Shown here: one piece after another, positions 1 through 8,377 of the stretch
How positions within the stretch are numbered: position 1 is the stretch's first letter
Layout: the number at the start of each line of letters is the position of its first letter
Assembly: GCA_965227445.1 (NCBI GenBank)
Contig: OZ245751.1
Location: 2,232,001-2,296,000 of the forward strand
DNA: 64,000 bases
Reading direction: 5' to 3'
Source: DT-110 sp030148525
Lineage (GTDB): Bacteria; Bacteroidota; Bacteroidia; Chitinophagales; Saprospiraceae
Program-made: the position numbers and the translations under genes
Notes under the pieces: model-generated
What the model was told of the DNA's origin: nothing
Database searches by the model: none
Seen by the model: only the letters and a program-made list of their open reading frames with translations

Positions 1-129
1 TAAGCCTCCAAAGATGAAGGAACTATCAAAGCGCGGCCAGCAAAGCCACCCGACGTTCGCCTTGTCGTCGATAAGCGCAAGATAGGAGCAGTTGCCAATG
101 ATACCGTAGTTGTACTTGTGTGTGTTCAT
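1..129 (-). CDS. GH15-family glycosidase (glucoamylase/trehalase-like), N-terminal fragment
   Basis: The first 43 codons of a minus-strand gene that runs off the left edge; the ATG is at 127-129. The translated start (MNTHKYNYGIIGNC, then YLALID, then WLCWPRFDS) matches the N-terminal domain typical of bacterial glycoside hydrolase family 15 proteins, which cleave glucosidic bonds in starch-like glucans or trehalose. Only part of that N-terminal domain is visible; the catalytic (alpha/alpha)6 barrel lies outside the window, so substrate and completeness cannot be judged. There is no signal peptide, so a cytoplasmic enzyme is likely. The family call rests on the IGNC...LALID...WLCWPRFDS pattern only. 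Confidence 0.8.
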   Translation of the reverse strand, partial: MNTHKYNYGIIGNCSYLALIDDKANVGWLCWPRFDSSFIFGGL

Positions 130-379
130 GTTGTTTGGGTGCAGCTATGATGAAAAGACCTCCCGGCTGGTTCTAACCAGTGAGCGGTCGGGTGGTTTAA
201 TCTGGCGGGGCGGAATATTAGGAAAAAGTTTGGGTTAATCTATTCTTTCCGCATCCTAAATTACACAACAGAACAGGATCAGCTTCTAAAAAAGGTGTAT
301 ACTTGCGGGCTCAGTGGGGACACGGTGTGGTAAACCCAAGGCGGGTTCTCCCTGTTCCCTGGTAAAAGGACTAGCAACT

Positions 380-850
380 ATGAATCGTTTTCTTTGGCTG
401 TTGGGACTGTCATTTATCCTTAGCTGTTCGACCAACTCCGATGGCGAGGGAGTTCGGGAAGTAGAGGTAGGACCAAATGCGGCTATCATTCGCAACCCGG
501 TTCAGGCCGATCAACCGACCGATAGCAGTCAGGCAGCACGGTTAAGCTTCGAGCAAACCATTTTTGATTTTGGCGAAGTAGAGGAGGGCACCATCGTTGA
601 GCATACTTTTTCCTTTGAGAACACGGGGGCGGTACCGCTTTTGATCAGTGATGCTCGCTCGACCTGTGGCTGTACGGTGCCGGAATGGCCTCGTGAACCC
701 ATTGCACCAGGTGACGAAGGCGTGATCAATGTGCGCTTCGATACCCGGCAAAAAATAAACCAGCAAAGTAAGCCAATCACTATAACGGCTAATACATTGC
801 CGGCACAAACACGCATTTATCTGCGCGGATTCGTAAATCCCGCTGAATAG
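380..850 (+). CDS. DUF1573 lipoprotein
   Basis: A 156-residue exported protein. The start at 380 is chosen because it gives a clean lipoprotein signal (MNRFLWLLGLSFILSC, lipobox cysteine at about residue 16); the reading frame is open further upstream but that stretch has no signal-like sequence. The mature part carries a DUF1573 domain (about residues 55-155), an immunoglobulin-like fold related to ASPM/MSP domains, recognised by FDFGEVEEGT, HTFSFENTG and DARSTCGCT. It sits just ahead of yajC and the YbbR-like gene, an order common in Bacteroidota. The molecular role of DUF1573 proteins is not established. A possible -7 box (TATACTTG) is at 298-305, which is weak support for a promoter. Confidence 0.85.
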   Translation: MNRFLWLLGLSFILSCSTNSDGEGVREVEVGPNAAIIRNPVQADQPTDSSQAARLSFEQTIFDFGEVEEGTIVEHTFSFENTGAVPLLISDARSTCGCTVPEWPREPIAPGDEGVINVRFDTRQKINQQSKPITITANTLPAQTRIYLRGFVNPAE

Positions 851-909
851 TTTTTTATATTTTCAATTGTTTAAGGGGAAATTCCCCGTCAACCAACCAT
901 AAGCAAGTT

Positions 910-1248
910 ATGAACTACCAATCTGTTGATTTTTTGCTACTGCAAGCCTCCGGTTCTCAGGCCGGTTACTTGAATATTGCCTTCATTTTATTGATGTTTG
1001 CGGTGTTCTGGTTCTTTATTATTCGTCCGCAGTCCAAAAAGCAGAAAGAACAACGCAACTGGCTACAAGAACTGGAAAAAGGCGACGATGTAGTAACCGC
1101 CAGTGGCATACTAGGTAAGATCACGAAGATCGAAGAAGATATTATCACTCTGGAAGTGGGATCTAAGGTCTACATCCGGGTAACCCGGAATGCCGTTTCC
1201 AAAGAACTAACTGATTCCGTGCATGGCGGCGAAGATAAAGCTAAATAA
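910..1248 (+). CDS. yajC: preprotein translocase accessory subunit YajC
   Basis: A 112-residue single-span membrane protein. One transmembrane helix at about residues 20-38 is followed by the family hallmark FFIIRPQSKKQKE and a small basic/acidic cytoplasmic domain (GDDVVTASGILGKI). YajC associates with SecDF and SecYEG and supports protein export through the inner membrane. Length is normal for the family (about 85-120). The 3' end overlaps the next gene by 26 nt in another frame, indicating translational coupling and one operon with the preceding DUF1573 gene (59-nt gap). Confidence 0.95.
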   Translation: MNYQSVDFLLLQASGSQAGYLNIAFILLMFAVFWFFIIRPQSKKQKEQRNWLQELEKGDDVVTASGILGKITKIEEDIITLEVGSKVYIRVTRNAVSKELTDSVHGGEDKAK

Positions 1249-2215
1249 GCGAAGTTTTGCCATCGACTTTCGGCAGGACAGAGCTATACTGATGATTTGC
1301 ATCGGTGTAGCTCTTGTCTTTTGGATATTGGTAAAATTATCGCAGACCTACACGTCGGAGAAGAATGTAAATCTGTCTTTCAGTGTTCCCCCGGAACAGG
1401 CCTTTACTCAGGCACCTCCCGAGGATATGGTGATCAAAATGGAAGGTACCGGCTGGGATCTCATGTTTGAGTTCTTCTCATCTCATTCAATAAACCTGCA
1501 ATACGATCTGGTGGATCGCACCGGGATCAATCTAAGTCGTAATCAATTGCGTTCGGACCTGCAGGACGCCCTCTTTAGTCGCGACCTGACAGTTACTGAT
1601 ATTAATTACGACCGACTCGAGTTGCAATTGGAGCAAAAAGTGACCCGCCGCCTGCCCATTTGGCTGCGTACCGACCTGACCCTGGCTCCCGAGTATCAAT
1701 TGCGAAAACCACCGCGCACCAATCCCGATAGCGTTGCGGTGACCGGCCCAGGCTCCATTGTGGATAGCCTTTTATTTTGGGAAACAGATAGCCTGGTAGT
1801 TGCCGACCTCAAGGCAAGTATTGAAACTACGGTGCCCCTGCAGGTACCTCCTCCGGAAATTTCCCTGGATCCCCGTGCGGTGCAGGCAATCATTGCGGTC
1901 GAACAATTTACCCAGAAGTCACTATTCGTCACCCTGGATGTAGTAAACGCTTCGGATAGTATTCAAATTTTTCCCCGTCAGATCTCCGTTACCTGCGTGT
2001 TGGGCATTTCCCAGTACGATAAGGTAACCAGCAAGGATTTCGGTTTTCAGATCGACTTGGCCAATGCCGATCCAAAGGCAGAAAATAATTCGGTGCCCAT
2101 CGAATTGGTGCGTCGTCCCGATTCCGTGCGAGTGGTGCAGTTTACACCAAAGGCTGCCAAGTATTTTATCGTGCAGGATAGTGTAAACACAACCAGCCAG
2201 GAGCCGTTGCAGTAA
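1223..2215 (+). CDS. YbbR-like (CdaR-type) membrane-anchored protein
   Basis: A 330-residue protein with one N-terminal transmembrane helix (about residues 22-42, LMICIGVALVFWILVKL) followed by a long extracytoplasmic region that looks like several YbbR-type beta domains (the repeated pattern 'L.....LP.......L.P.Y.L....P..V.V.GP'; VAVTGPGSIVDSL is the clearest). In Firmicutes YbbR proteins (CdaR) regulate the diadenylate cyclase CdaA; in Bacteroidota the gene usually lies beside yajC and its partner is not settled. The start inside yajC is supported by the 26-nt overlap and the positively charged leader. The stop lies 5 nt before a GTCGATCC hairpin. Confidence 0.75.
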   Translation: MAAKIKLNKRSFAIDFRQDRAILMICIGVALVFWILVKLSQTYTSEKNVNLSFSVPPEQAFTQAPPEDMVIKMEGTGWDLMFEFFSSHSINLQYDLVDRTGINLSRNQLRSDLQDALFSRDLTVTDINYDRLELQLEQKVTRRLPIWLRTDLTLAPEYQLRKPPRTNPDSVAVTGPGSIVDSLLFWETDSLVVADLKASIETTVPLQVPPPEISLDPRAVQAIIAVEQFTQKSLFVTLDVVNASDSIQIFPRQISVTCVLGISQYDKVTSKDFGFQIDLANADPKAENNSVPIELVRRPDSVRVVQFTPKAAKYFIVQDSVNTTSQEPLQ

Positions 2216-2220
2216 TGGAG

Positions 2221-2239
2221 GTCGATCCTCTGGATCGAC
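2221..2239. repeat. GGTCGATCC-type palindrome after the YbbR-like gene
   Basis: Arms GTCGATCC and GGATCGAC around a TCT loop, 3-4 nt after the preceding stop codon. It belongs to the same family as the elements at 2379-2399 and 46918-47232. The position right after a stop suggests a role in transcript 3'-end formation or stability, but there is no T tract. Confidence 0.8.
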
Positions 2240-2378
2240 TTTCGATGCACCCGGAAATAGTCCAATTTTGACCGCCGCGCTACCAAGGTCGTTTATGGTC
2301 TTTTGGAGTCAGGGCATGCTACCAGGTACGATTTCCCAGTTGGCGCGGGGCAAGATTCGTCATCATGGGCAAATATCT

Positions 2379-2399
2379 GGTCGATCCAGAGGATCGACC
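2379..2399. repeat. GGTCGATCC-type palindrome in the yebC leader
   Basis: Arms GGTCGATCC and GGATCGACC around AGA, i.e. the same element as at 2221 read from the other strand. It ends 16 nt before the yebC start codon, so it would fold in the 5' leader of the mRNA. Confidence 0.8.
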
Positions 2400-2415
2400 G
2401 CCAAATACTATACAC

Positions 2416-3171
2416 ATGGCAGGACATAATAAATGGTCGAAGATCAAGCGAAAGAAAGGAGCCAACGATGCCAAACGTTCCAAGATGTTTTCGCGAGTGA
2501 TCAAGGAAATTACCGTGGCAGTCAAGGAAGGTGGCAGCGATGATCCCGATTTCAATCCGCGGTTACGATTGGCCGTTGCCAACGCTAAGGGTGTCAATAT
2601 GCCCAAAGACAATATCGAACGGGCTATCAAAAAGGCGTCGGACAGTGATTCTGCTGAATTATTCCAACCTACCTACGAGGGCTATGCCCCGGGAGGAGTA
2701 GCCGTCTTTGTGGAGACCACGACCGACAATCTGAACCGCACCGTTGCATCGGTACGGTCCATCTTCAGCAAATACGGCGGCAATCTGGCGACCAATGGTT
2801 CGGTGGATTTTCTATTTGAGCGCAAGGGAATCTTCGTGATCCCGGTGGGTGAGCGCACCCGGGAAGACCTGGAGCTGCAACTAATCGACGCCGGTGCCGA
2901 AGACCTGGAGTATGAGGAAGATGATAACACCATGATTATCACGGTGGAGTTTGAAGATTTCGGCCCCATGCAGCAAAAGCTGGAAGAGCTCAAGATAGAT
3001 GCGAAGAGTGCCAATCTGGAGCGCATTCCGGTAACAACCACCGAATTGACGGTAGATGATGCCCGTAAAGCCCTCAACCTGATCGAGCAACTCGAGGAAG
3101 ACGATGATGTGCAGGATGTGTACCACAACCTGGAAATGACTGAGGAACTGGAAGCAGCACTGGAGGGATAA
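2416..3171 (+). CDS. yebC: YebC/PmpR-family DNA-binding / ribosome-associated regulatory protein
   Basis: A 251-residue protein of the YebC/TACO1 family. The start at 2416 gives the invariant N-terminus MAGHNKWSKIKRKKG; the longer frame upstream crosses an intergenic hairpin and is not used. Other hallmarks: the DxxR(S)KMFS motif, GVNMPKDNIERAIKKA and EGYAPGGVAVFVE. Family members act as transcriptional regulators (PmpR) or, as shown for several bacterial members and mitochondrial TACO1, help ribosomes through proline-rich stretches. Length is normal (about 240-250). The gene stands alone on the plus strand with a 200-nt leader holding two copies of a GTCGATCC hairpin. Confidence 0.95.
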   Translation: MAGHNKWSKIKRKKGANDAKRSKMFSRVIKEITVAVKEGGSDDPDFNPRLRLAVANAKGVNMPKDNIERAIKKASDSDSAELFQPTYEGYAPGGVAVFVETTTDNLNRTVASVRSIFSKYGGNLATNGSVDFLFERKGIFVIPVGERTREDLELQLIDAGAEDLEYEEDDNTMIITVEFEDFGPMQQKLEELKIDAKSANLERIPVTTTELTVDDARKALNLIEQLEEDDDVQDVYHNLEMTEELEAALEG

Positions 3172-3320
3172 AACCCATCCCCCGATCCCATCCCTTTATC
3201 ACTGCGCTAAGGGAAGGGGAGTGATTTAATGCAAAATAAGTTCCCTCCCTTTCCAAAGTGAGGGAGCCAGATGGTGGATTTTGCAAAAAACATCGTATTT
3301 TATATCAAAGCTTCGGAACC

Positions 3321-3977
3321 ATGAAACACATCCTTCTTACCATTACCCTCGTGCTCTTCGGTATTGTTTTTGGCGAAAGCCAGATCAGTGAGTCCAAGCC
3401 TTATCAACTGAAGCAAGCCAAAAAGATTTCTGACCAAACCGTGGAATTACTCCAAAGTAAACGCTGGTACGTGCAGCAGCAGGCACTACAGCAAAGCCAT
3501 GAATATTCGGAGATCGACAATCCGTACGGAAGTGAGATTCTTTCTTTCAGCGAAAGCGGAAGTATCAAACAGGGCAGTCAGATTATTGGATATTGGCATA
3601 TCTCCGATAAACGATTGATCCGTTTGCTACCCTCCCAGGGGGAGACAATGCTCAAGTATTTTGAGAATTTTCGTGGATATTTCAGTGTGGAAGAGCTGGA
3701 AGGTGGAACGCTGGTGCTCCACCGCCCATTGGATCACGAAGGAAAAACCTACCTAAAGTATACCCTTATGGAGGCAGAGGAAGTGACGCGTTTCGTACCT
3801 AAATCGAAACAAAAAACATCCTCCGGGAAAATCGCCATCAGTTTGGAAAGCCCACGGGAGGACATCGAATACGCATTGAAAACGGAATACTTCATGCGCG
3901 GGAAGCGCCTGCCTGCCGACCTTCCGCAAAAGTCCAAAGAGGAACTATTTGAACTATACCAGGCGTTATTTCGCTAG
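3321..3977 (+). CDS. exported protein of unknown function
   Basis: I do not recognise this 218-residue protein. The start at 3321 gives a signal peptide (MKHILLTITLVLFGIVFGES, cleavage near residue 19-21). The mature part is rich in short beta strands with aromatic residues (KRWYVQQQ, IIGYWHISDKRLIRL, FENFRGYFSVEEL), compatible with a lipocalin-like or other small beta-barrel fold, but this is inference from pattern only. The C-terminal third is charged. The stop is 3 nt before the dnaG start, so the two genes are probably co-transcribed. The exact 15-mer TTTTTGGCGAAAGCC lies at 3367-3381 within the signal-peptide coding part. Confidence 0.7.
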   Translation: MKHILLTITLVLFGIVFGESQISESKPYQLKQAKKISDQTVELLQSKRWYVQQQALQQSHEYSEIDNPYGSEILSFSESGSIKQGSQIIGYWHISDKRLIRLLPSQGETMLKYFENFRGYFSVEELEGGTLVLHRPLDHEGKTYLKYTLMEAEEVTRFVPKSKQKTSSGKIAISLESPREDIEYALKTEYFMRGKRLPADLPQKSKEELFELYQALFR

Positions 3978-3980
3978 TAT

Positions 3981-5951
3981 ATGATCTCTCAAAAAAGCAT
4001 ACAGGAGGTTCTCGATACCGCTAAGGTGGAAGATGTTGTACAGGACTACGTGAGTCTGAAACGTCGCGGCTCCAACCTGATCGGACTGTGTCCGTTCCAC
4101 AGCGAAAAGACCCCATCCTTTTCGGTGAGTCCCAGCAAGAATATCTATAAATGCTTTGGCTGTGGAGAGGGTGGGGGAGCTGTTCAGTTTCTGATGGCCC
4201 ACGATCATATGTCCTTTCCCGATGCCATTCGCCAACTGGCGAAGCGCTACGGTATCGAACTGGATGAGACCAAACCCAGTGTGGAGCAAATCCAGGAGCA
4301 GCAGCGACAGGATAGCCTGTTTATTGTCAATCAATTTGCGCTCGATTACTACCAGGATCAACTCTTTAATACCGACCGTGGTAAAAGTGTGGGCCTTTCC
4401 TACTTCAAGAATCGCGGCTTTACGGAGGAAACGATCAGAAAGTTTGGCCTGGGTTATGCGCCTCCTGGTAAGGATGTGTTTGTGCAGGAGGCTCTGAAAA
4501 AAGGTTACGATAAAGAGTTGCTTCGGGAGCTGGGGTTGATGTCGAAATACGACAGCGACTTCTTTCGGGACCGGGTGATGTTCACGATCCGGAATTTGTC
4601 GGGTAAGGTGATTGCTTTCGCGGGACGCATCATGCAGAAGGACGCCAAGGCGCCGAAGTACATCAACTCCCCGGAAACTGAGATCTACCATAAAAGCGAT
4701 GTGCTATACGGGGCGCATTTTGCGAAAGCACCCATCCGCAAAGCAGATGAGTGCATCCTGGTGGAAGGCTATACCGATGTGATCTCCCTGCACCAGGCGG
4801 GTATCGAGAACGTGGTGGCCTCGTCGGGTACTTCGCTTACCCAGGGGCAAATTCGCCTGATCAAGCGCAATACGCAAAACATCAAAATCCTCTACGACGG
4901 GGACGCGGCCGGTATCAAAGCTGCGCTTCGTGGGCTGGACCTGGTGTTGGAGCAGGATATGAACGTGAAGGTTGTGCTATTACCGGAAGGAGAGGACCCC
5001 GATTCCTACCTGCAGTCGGTGGGGCCCAAGGCCTTCAAGGAATACATCGACCAGCAGGCCCGCGATTTCATTCTGTTCAAAACGGAGTTATTGCTCGACG
5101 ATGCGGAGCATGACCCAATTAAACGAAGTGAGCACATTCAGGATATTATGGCCAGTGTGGCCCGCATTCCCGACCCTGTGAAACGGTCAGTCTACGTGCG
5201 TGAACTATCGCGCCTCACCGAGATGGACGAGCAGGTGATCACCAATGGCATCAATAAGATTCTGGGCCAACAATTGCGTCAGCGCCAGCGGGAACAGGAG
5301 CGGCAGAAGATGCGCAAGGCCCGCGAGCAACAGCAGGAAGCCCCCTTTCCGACTACCGGAGATGAGCCGGCCCGGGCACCGGTGACAGAAGAACCGCCCA
5401 CCACCGAATCGGCCAGTAGTAAAGACGTATACCAGGAGAAGGAAGTGATCCGCATTCTGATCGAGAGTGGAAGTGAGTGGTACATCGAAGAGGAACAACA
5501 AAGTGTAGCTAGTTTTATCCTCGCCAATATCGAAGATGTACTGGATGATTTTCAGCACGAGACCTATCAGGCCATTGCCCGGGAATATCTGGAGCGCCTT
5601 ACGGCAAAAGAACCCACCAACACCCAGTACTGGCTCAACCACCCGAAATACGCGAAGCTGGCCACCGACCTGATCTCCTTTCCGCACGATTATAGCGAAA
5701 ATTGGGAGAAGCGCTGGGACGTTTTCCTCAACCAGAAAGACCCCGAGCAGAACTACCGCAAAGACTCGGAGATGGCCGTTAAGCGCCTGAAAATGAAAAA
5801 GATCAAGCGCAAGATGGAGGAGGTCCGCACCCTGATCAAGGACCTGTCGGTAAAGAACGACGAGGCCGTGCTCGATTACATGCAACTGTTCCAGCATTTA
5901 AAGCAGATGCACGATGATATTGCAGGGGAGTTTGGAAGTGTGGTGCTTTAG
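3981..5951 (+). CDS. dnaG: DNA primase DnaG
   Basis: A 656-residue primase that makes RNA primers for lagging-strand synthesis. The N-terminal CHC2 zinc ribbon is intact (C37, H40, C58, C61; CPFHSEKTPSFSV...KCFGCGEGG). The catalytic core follows: RNA-polymerase basic motif region, then the TOPRIM domain with ILVEGYTDV near residue 257 and the DGD acidic pair (YDGDAAGIKA) near residue 305. A Q/R-rich linker (about residues 430-450) leads to a C-terminal helical domain that would contact the replicative helicase DnaB. Length is normal. The stop is directly followed by a GCCCGTTCGGGC hairpin with a short T run, a possible terminator. Confidence 0.97.
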   Translation: MISQKSIQEVLDTAKVEDVVQDYVSLKRRGSNLIGLCPFHSEKTPSFSVSPSKNIYKCFGCGEGGGAVQFLMAHDHMSFPDAIRQLAKRYGIELDETKPSVEQIQEQQRQDSLFIVNQFALDYYQDQLFNTDRGKSVGLSYFKNRGFTEETIRKFGLGYAPPGKDVFVQEALKKGYDKELLRELGLMSKYDSDFFRDRVMFTIRNLSGKVIAFAGRIMQKDAKAPKYINSPETEIYHKSDVLYGAHFAKAPIRKADECILVEGYTDVISLHQAGIENVVASSGTSLTQGQIRLIKRNTQNIKILYDGDAAGIKAALRGLDLVLEQDMNVKVVLLPEGEDPDSYLQSVGPKAFKEYIDQQARDFILFKTELLLDDAEHDPIKRSEHIQDIMASVARIPDPVKRSVYVRELSRLTEMDEQVITNGINKILGQQLRQRQREQERQKMRKAREQQQEAPFPTTGDEPARAPVTEEPPTTESASSKDVYQEKEVIRILIESGSEWYIEEEQQSVASFILANIEDVLDDFQHETYQAIAREYLERLTAKEPTNTQYWLNHPKYAKLATDLISFPHDYSENWEKRWDVFLNQKDPEQNYRKDSEMAVKRLKMKKIKRKMEEVRTLIKDLSVKNDEAVLDYMQLFQHLKQMHDDIAGEFGSVVL

Positions 5952-6629
5952 AAGATCGCCCGTTCGGGCTTTTAGATGGGAGATCAACCAGCAAGCTGAT
6001 TTTTTAGAGAATAGTGGTTTTTTGTGCTTGATATCTTCGGTTTTTGCTAGTGCTTCGAATTGCTCTTATTGCTTAGAGCGTCGGGCATTGTGCGTCGAGC
6101 GTAGCCCTCCTTCTTCCGTACGGACCCCGGTGGACTGGGAGCGTCGGGCATAATCTCAAGGAACGGTTACATTCCTGAAGGTTGATACTAAATGTATGAT
6201 AATTTTGGTCCAAGGCCCATGGTTCAAGGTCCACACAGGCTGATCGGGAACTCAAAGCATTTATTGATGCTTCATGAATAAGTCTCTGAAGCATGTACGT
6301 TTATCTGTACCAGTGCCGTTAGGCACGACCTTTAGGTAAGCGCTAGTGCGGAATGAGCAGCAGGATGCCCAAGAGTGCCGTTAGGTACGTTCTAAAGGTC
6401 GTTCCCATACAGAATTTTCGCACATGGGGAATTACCTCGGTTCATGGTCCAAGGATTTATTCTAAACCTCAACCTCAATCTTCGCCCTTAAAGCATTGCT
6501 TTTCCATGTTTTGTAGAAATGTAGTTGAAAGACCGTCATCCGTCGGGTTCACTGATTTTGAATTCCTGATATTAGGGTCATCCAACATTCAAAATCACTA
6601 ATACGAGCGAATCGGCTAATCCAACCCAT
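5952..6629. other. 678-bp intergenic stretch, repeat mosaic with no credible gene
   Basis: No reading frame here has recognisable protein character. It begins with a GCCCGTTCGGGC hairpin (5958-5969) followed by TTTTAG. It then holds two copies of a GAGCGTCGGGCAT word (about 6077-6089 and 6139-6151; the same word on the other strand at about 25034-25046), a pair of GGTCCAAGG / GGTTCAAGGTCC words (about 6207-6232 and 6446-6454), and two related GTGCCGTTAGG elements (6313-6337 and 6375-6400), the first a hairpin with a GTTA loop. The composition looks like accumulated dispersed repeats next to a truncated gene. Confidence 0.6.
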
Positions 6630-7016
6630 ATGTCTATCGAAGTCAAAACATTCACCGGCACCAACGCTTTACCCTACCTCTCCGATCTGGCTCGCCTTCG
6701 GATTACGGTGTTCCGGGAGTTTCCCTATCTGTACGACGGCACGGTGGCATCCGAAGAGGCTTATCTTTCGACTTTCGCCGAATCGGAGGAAAGCATCTTC
6801 GTGATCGCTTTTGGAGAAGGTGAAGTGGTGGGTGTCTCCACCGGTATTCCGCTGTCGGCTGCCCCCAAAGAGGTGCGCCAGCCCTGGGAAAGGGGCGGCC
6901 ATAATATTGAAGGGGTCTACTACTTCAGTGAATCGGTCTTGTTAAAACCGTCACTCCCTTTGGTATTAATCAGCTCATCAGGAGTGGATTTACAGCTCAA
7001 ATTACGGCAAAATTGA
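6630..7016 (+). pseudogene. GNAT-family acetyltransferase, truncated after the N-terminal half
   Basis: The first ~105 residues look like a GNAT N-acetyltransferase: MSIEVKTFTG start, LARLRITVFREFPYLYDG, strand FVIAFGEGEVVGVSTGIPL and YYFSESVLLKP, the strand that normally leads into the acetyl-CoA pyrophosphate loop (Q/R-x-x-G-x-G/A). That loop and the rest of the fold are missing: after KPSLPL the sequence turns into an unrelated tail (VLISSSGVDLQLKLRQN) and stops at 7016, giving 128 residues where about 200 would be expected. No other frame nearby continues the family. The break is followed within 30 bp by dispersed repeats. It is probably a decayed gene; a functional short protein is unlikely because the cofactor site is gone. 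Confidence 0.7.
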
Positions 7017-7040
7017 CCTATATTAGCTTAGGTGGATAGA

Positions 7041-7216
7041 GTGATGAATGCTCAGTGCTCAGTGTGCAATTCAACATTTAGCACTTAACATTCATCATTC
7101 CTGACCGCCGAAGGAGGTAAACCCCAAACCTGTCAGCCTACGACCTAACCTCAAACCCCAAACCTGTCAGCCTCAAACCTAACCTCAAACCCCAAACCTC
7201 ACACCTCAAACCTGAT
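7041..7216. repeat. compound dispersed repeat: CATTCATC-armed element plus CCTCAAACCCCAAACC array
   Basis: 7043-7096 is a word-like repeat (CTCAGTGCTCAGTG, CAATTCAACATTTAGCAC) enclosed by inverted arms GATGAATG and CATTCATC. It is followed by CTGACCGCCGAAGGAGGTAAACC (also seen near 12801) and then about 90 bp of CCTCAAACC / CCCCAAACC / CCTGTCAG units. The array ends 7 nt before the GTG start of the AraC gene, so the repeat forms that gene's leader. Confidence 0.85.
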
Positions 7217-7223
7217 ATGAACC

Positions 7224-8219
7224 GTGCACTACATCTCCATCAGCCTGTACCGCAAAATGATCGACCAAGCCTTGTCCGAAGGTTTGTCGAAAGAGATGTT
7301 GCGGGCTAACTCTTTCCCCGTGGATGGACTGGGTGATATCCAGGCAGTTCCGGCCGAGCAGTTTTTCGGTTTGCACGAGTACCTGGATGATACCCTTGGA
7401 CCAGGCTTTGCTGCACGGGTGGGGCAGGCGATGAAAATTGATGATTACGGTGTGCTGGGGCTATCCTGGCGCACCTGTTCCTGGGCGGGTGAGATCTTCG
7501 ATCGCAGCGAGCGGTACTTTCGATTGCTGTCCGATACCTATTTATTCAAAGTAGAACGTGGTCCGGAACGATCGCAGATCTACCTGTACCGGGAGCCTTT
7601 GCGTCGAGGTATAGGCCTGTCCAACGAAGCGACCTTTTCGGCAGCCGTAGTCGTGCTAAGAGCTATGACCGAAACCGGCATTTCTCCGGTAAGCGTTTCT
7701 TTCCAACACGGACCACCGATGGTTCTGGACAGCCACCGGGCAGCCTTTAAATGTCCTGTTTTATTTAACCAGCCCTACAATATTCTGACCTACCGGACGG
7801 AAGACCTGGAAACGCGCACCGCCAAAGCGGACGCCAGTATCAACGCCTTTCTGATGGAGCGCGTGGCAGAAGAAACGGACGGCCTGGAGCTACACGCCCA
7901 CAAGATCGTCGCTGACGTAGAGTACCTCATCCAGGATGCTCTGCCGAGTGGGATTCCCAGTATTAGTGATCTGGGCAAACACATGGGAATGAGCGCCCGT
8001 ACCCTCACCCGCCGACTCTCCGAGCATGGCTTTACCTTTCGCGATTTGGTTCAGAAAAACCAGCAGCGAATAGCTACCGAATTGCTACGACAATCCGATA
8101 GCAGCGTAGCCGAAGTAGCTTTTCAGACCGGCTTTTCGGAGCAAAGTGCTTTCAATCGGGCGTTCAAGCGGTGGACAGGGGTATCGCCTTTGGAGTACCG
8201 GAAGAGTGGTTCTTTGTAA
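7224..8219 (+). CDS. AraC-family transcriptional regulator with arabinose-binding-type N-domain
   Basis: A 331-residue regulator. Residues 1-200 resemble the PF12625 'arabinose-binding domain' of AraC proteins (GxxARVGQAMKIDDYGVLGLSWRTC), a ligand-sensing module of one-component regulators. Residues ~235-330 form the double helix-turn-helix (LGKHMGMSARTLTRRLSEHG and VAEVAFQTGFSEQSAFNRAFKRWTGVSPLEYR). The start is GTG at 7224; an ATG at 7217 is out of frame and the next in-frame ATG is at 7257. The upstream DNA is entirely repeat-derived. No target operon is obvious; the adjacent GNAT gene is broken and fbaA downstream is convergent. The stop is followed at once by an AAGATCGCCC hairpin repeat. 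Confidence 0.9.
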   Translation: MHYISISLYRKMIDQALSEGLSKEMLRANSFPVDGLGDIQAVPAEQFFGLHEYLDDTLGPGFAARVGQAMKIDDYGVLGLSWRTCSWAGEIFDRSERYFRLLSDTYLFKVERGPERSQIYLYREPLRRGIGLSNEATFSAAVVVLRAMTETGISPVSVSFQHGPPMVLDSHRAAFKCPVLFNQPYNILTYRTEDLETRTAKADASINAFLMERVAEETDGLELHAHKIVADVEYLIQDALPSGIPSISDLGKHMGMSARTLTRRLSEHGFTFRDLVQKNQQRIATELLRQSDSSVAEVAFQTGFSEQSAFNRAFKRWTGVSPLEYRKSGSL

Positions 8220-8372
8220 GATCGCCCTAACGGGCTTCTAGATATAAGATACACCCTTGCGGGTTCTAGAAAGAAGAAAGGAGACTGGACGTTACCCCGT
8301 CCTGTCTCCTTCTTCTATCTTGGAGGCCGTAAGGCCGATCTAGTCTCTAGAAGCCCGTACGGGCGATCTTAA
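8219..8372. repeat. nested palindromes between convergent araC-type gene and fbaA
   Basis: Outer arms: AAGATCGCCC...CGGGCTTCTAGA (about 8218-8242) and TCTAGAAGCCC...GGGCGATCTT (about 8347-8370). Inside are small hairpins GCCC/GGGC at 8224-8235, ACCC/GGGT at 8253-8264, GGCC/GGCC at about 8325-8336 and GCCCG/CGGGC at about 8353-8364. A central ~20-bp stem is formed by 8272-8291 and 8298-8316, with one mismatch and one bulge. It fills the whole gap between two convergent genes and could act as a bidirectional terminator. Confidence 0.85.
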
Positions 8373-8377
8373 AAAAC

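Noticed and set aside
5205..5897. 230-codon minus-strand frame opposite dnaG
   Set aside because: Shadow of the primase C-terminal coding region; composition is leucine/phenylalanine-rich in the way typical of antisense frames.
5952..6153. Short frame at the end of dnaG extending into the intergenic region
   Set aside because: It overlaps dnaG in another frame and is made of repeat-derived sequence with no family resemblance.
7120..7216. CRISPR or telomere-like repeat array (CCCCAAACC)
   Set aside because: Unit lengths are irregular and there are no spacers; the same words recur as palindromic elements at other gene ends.
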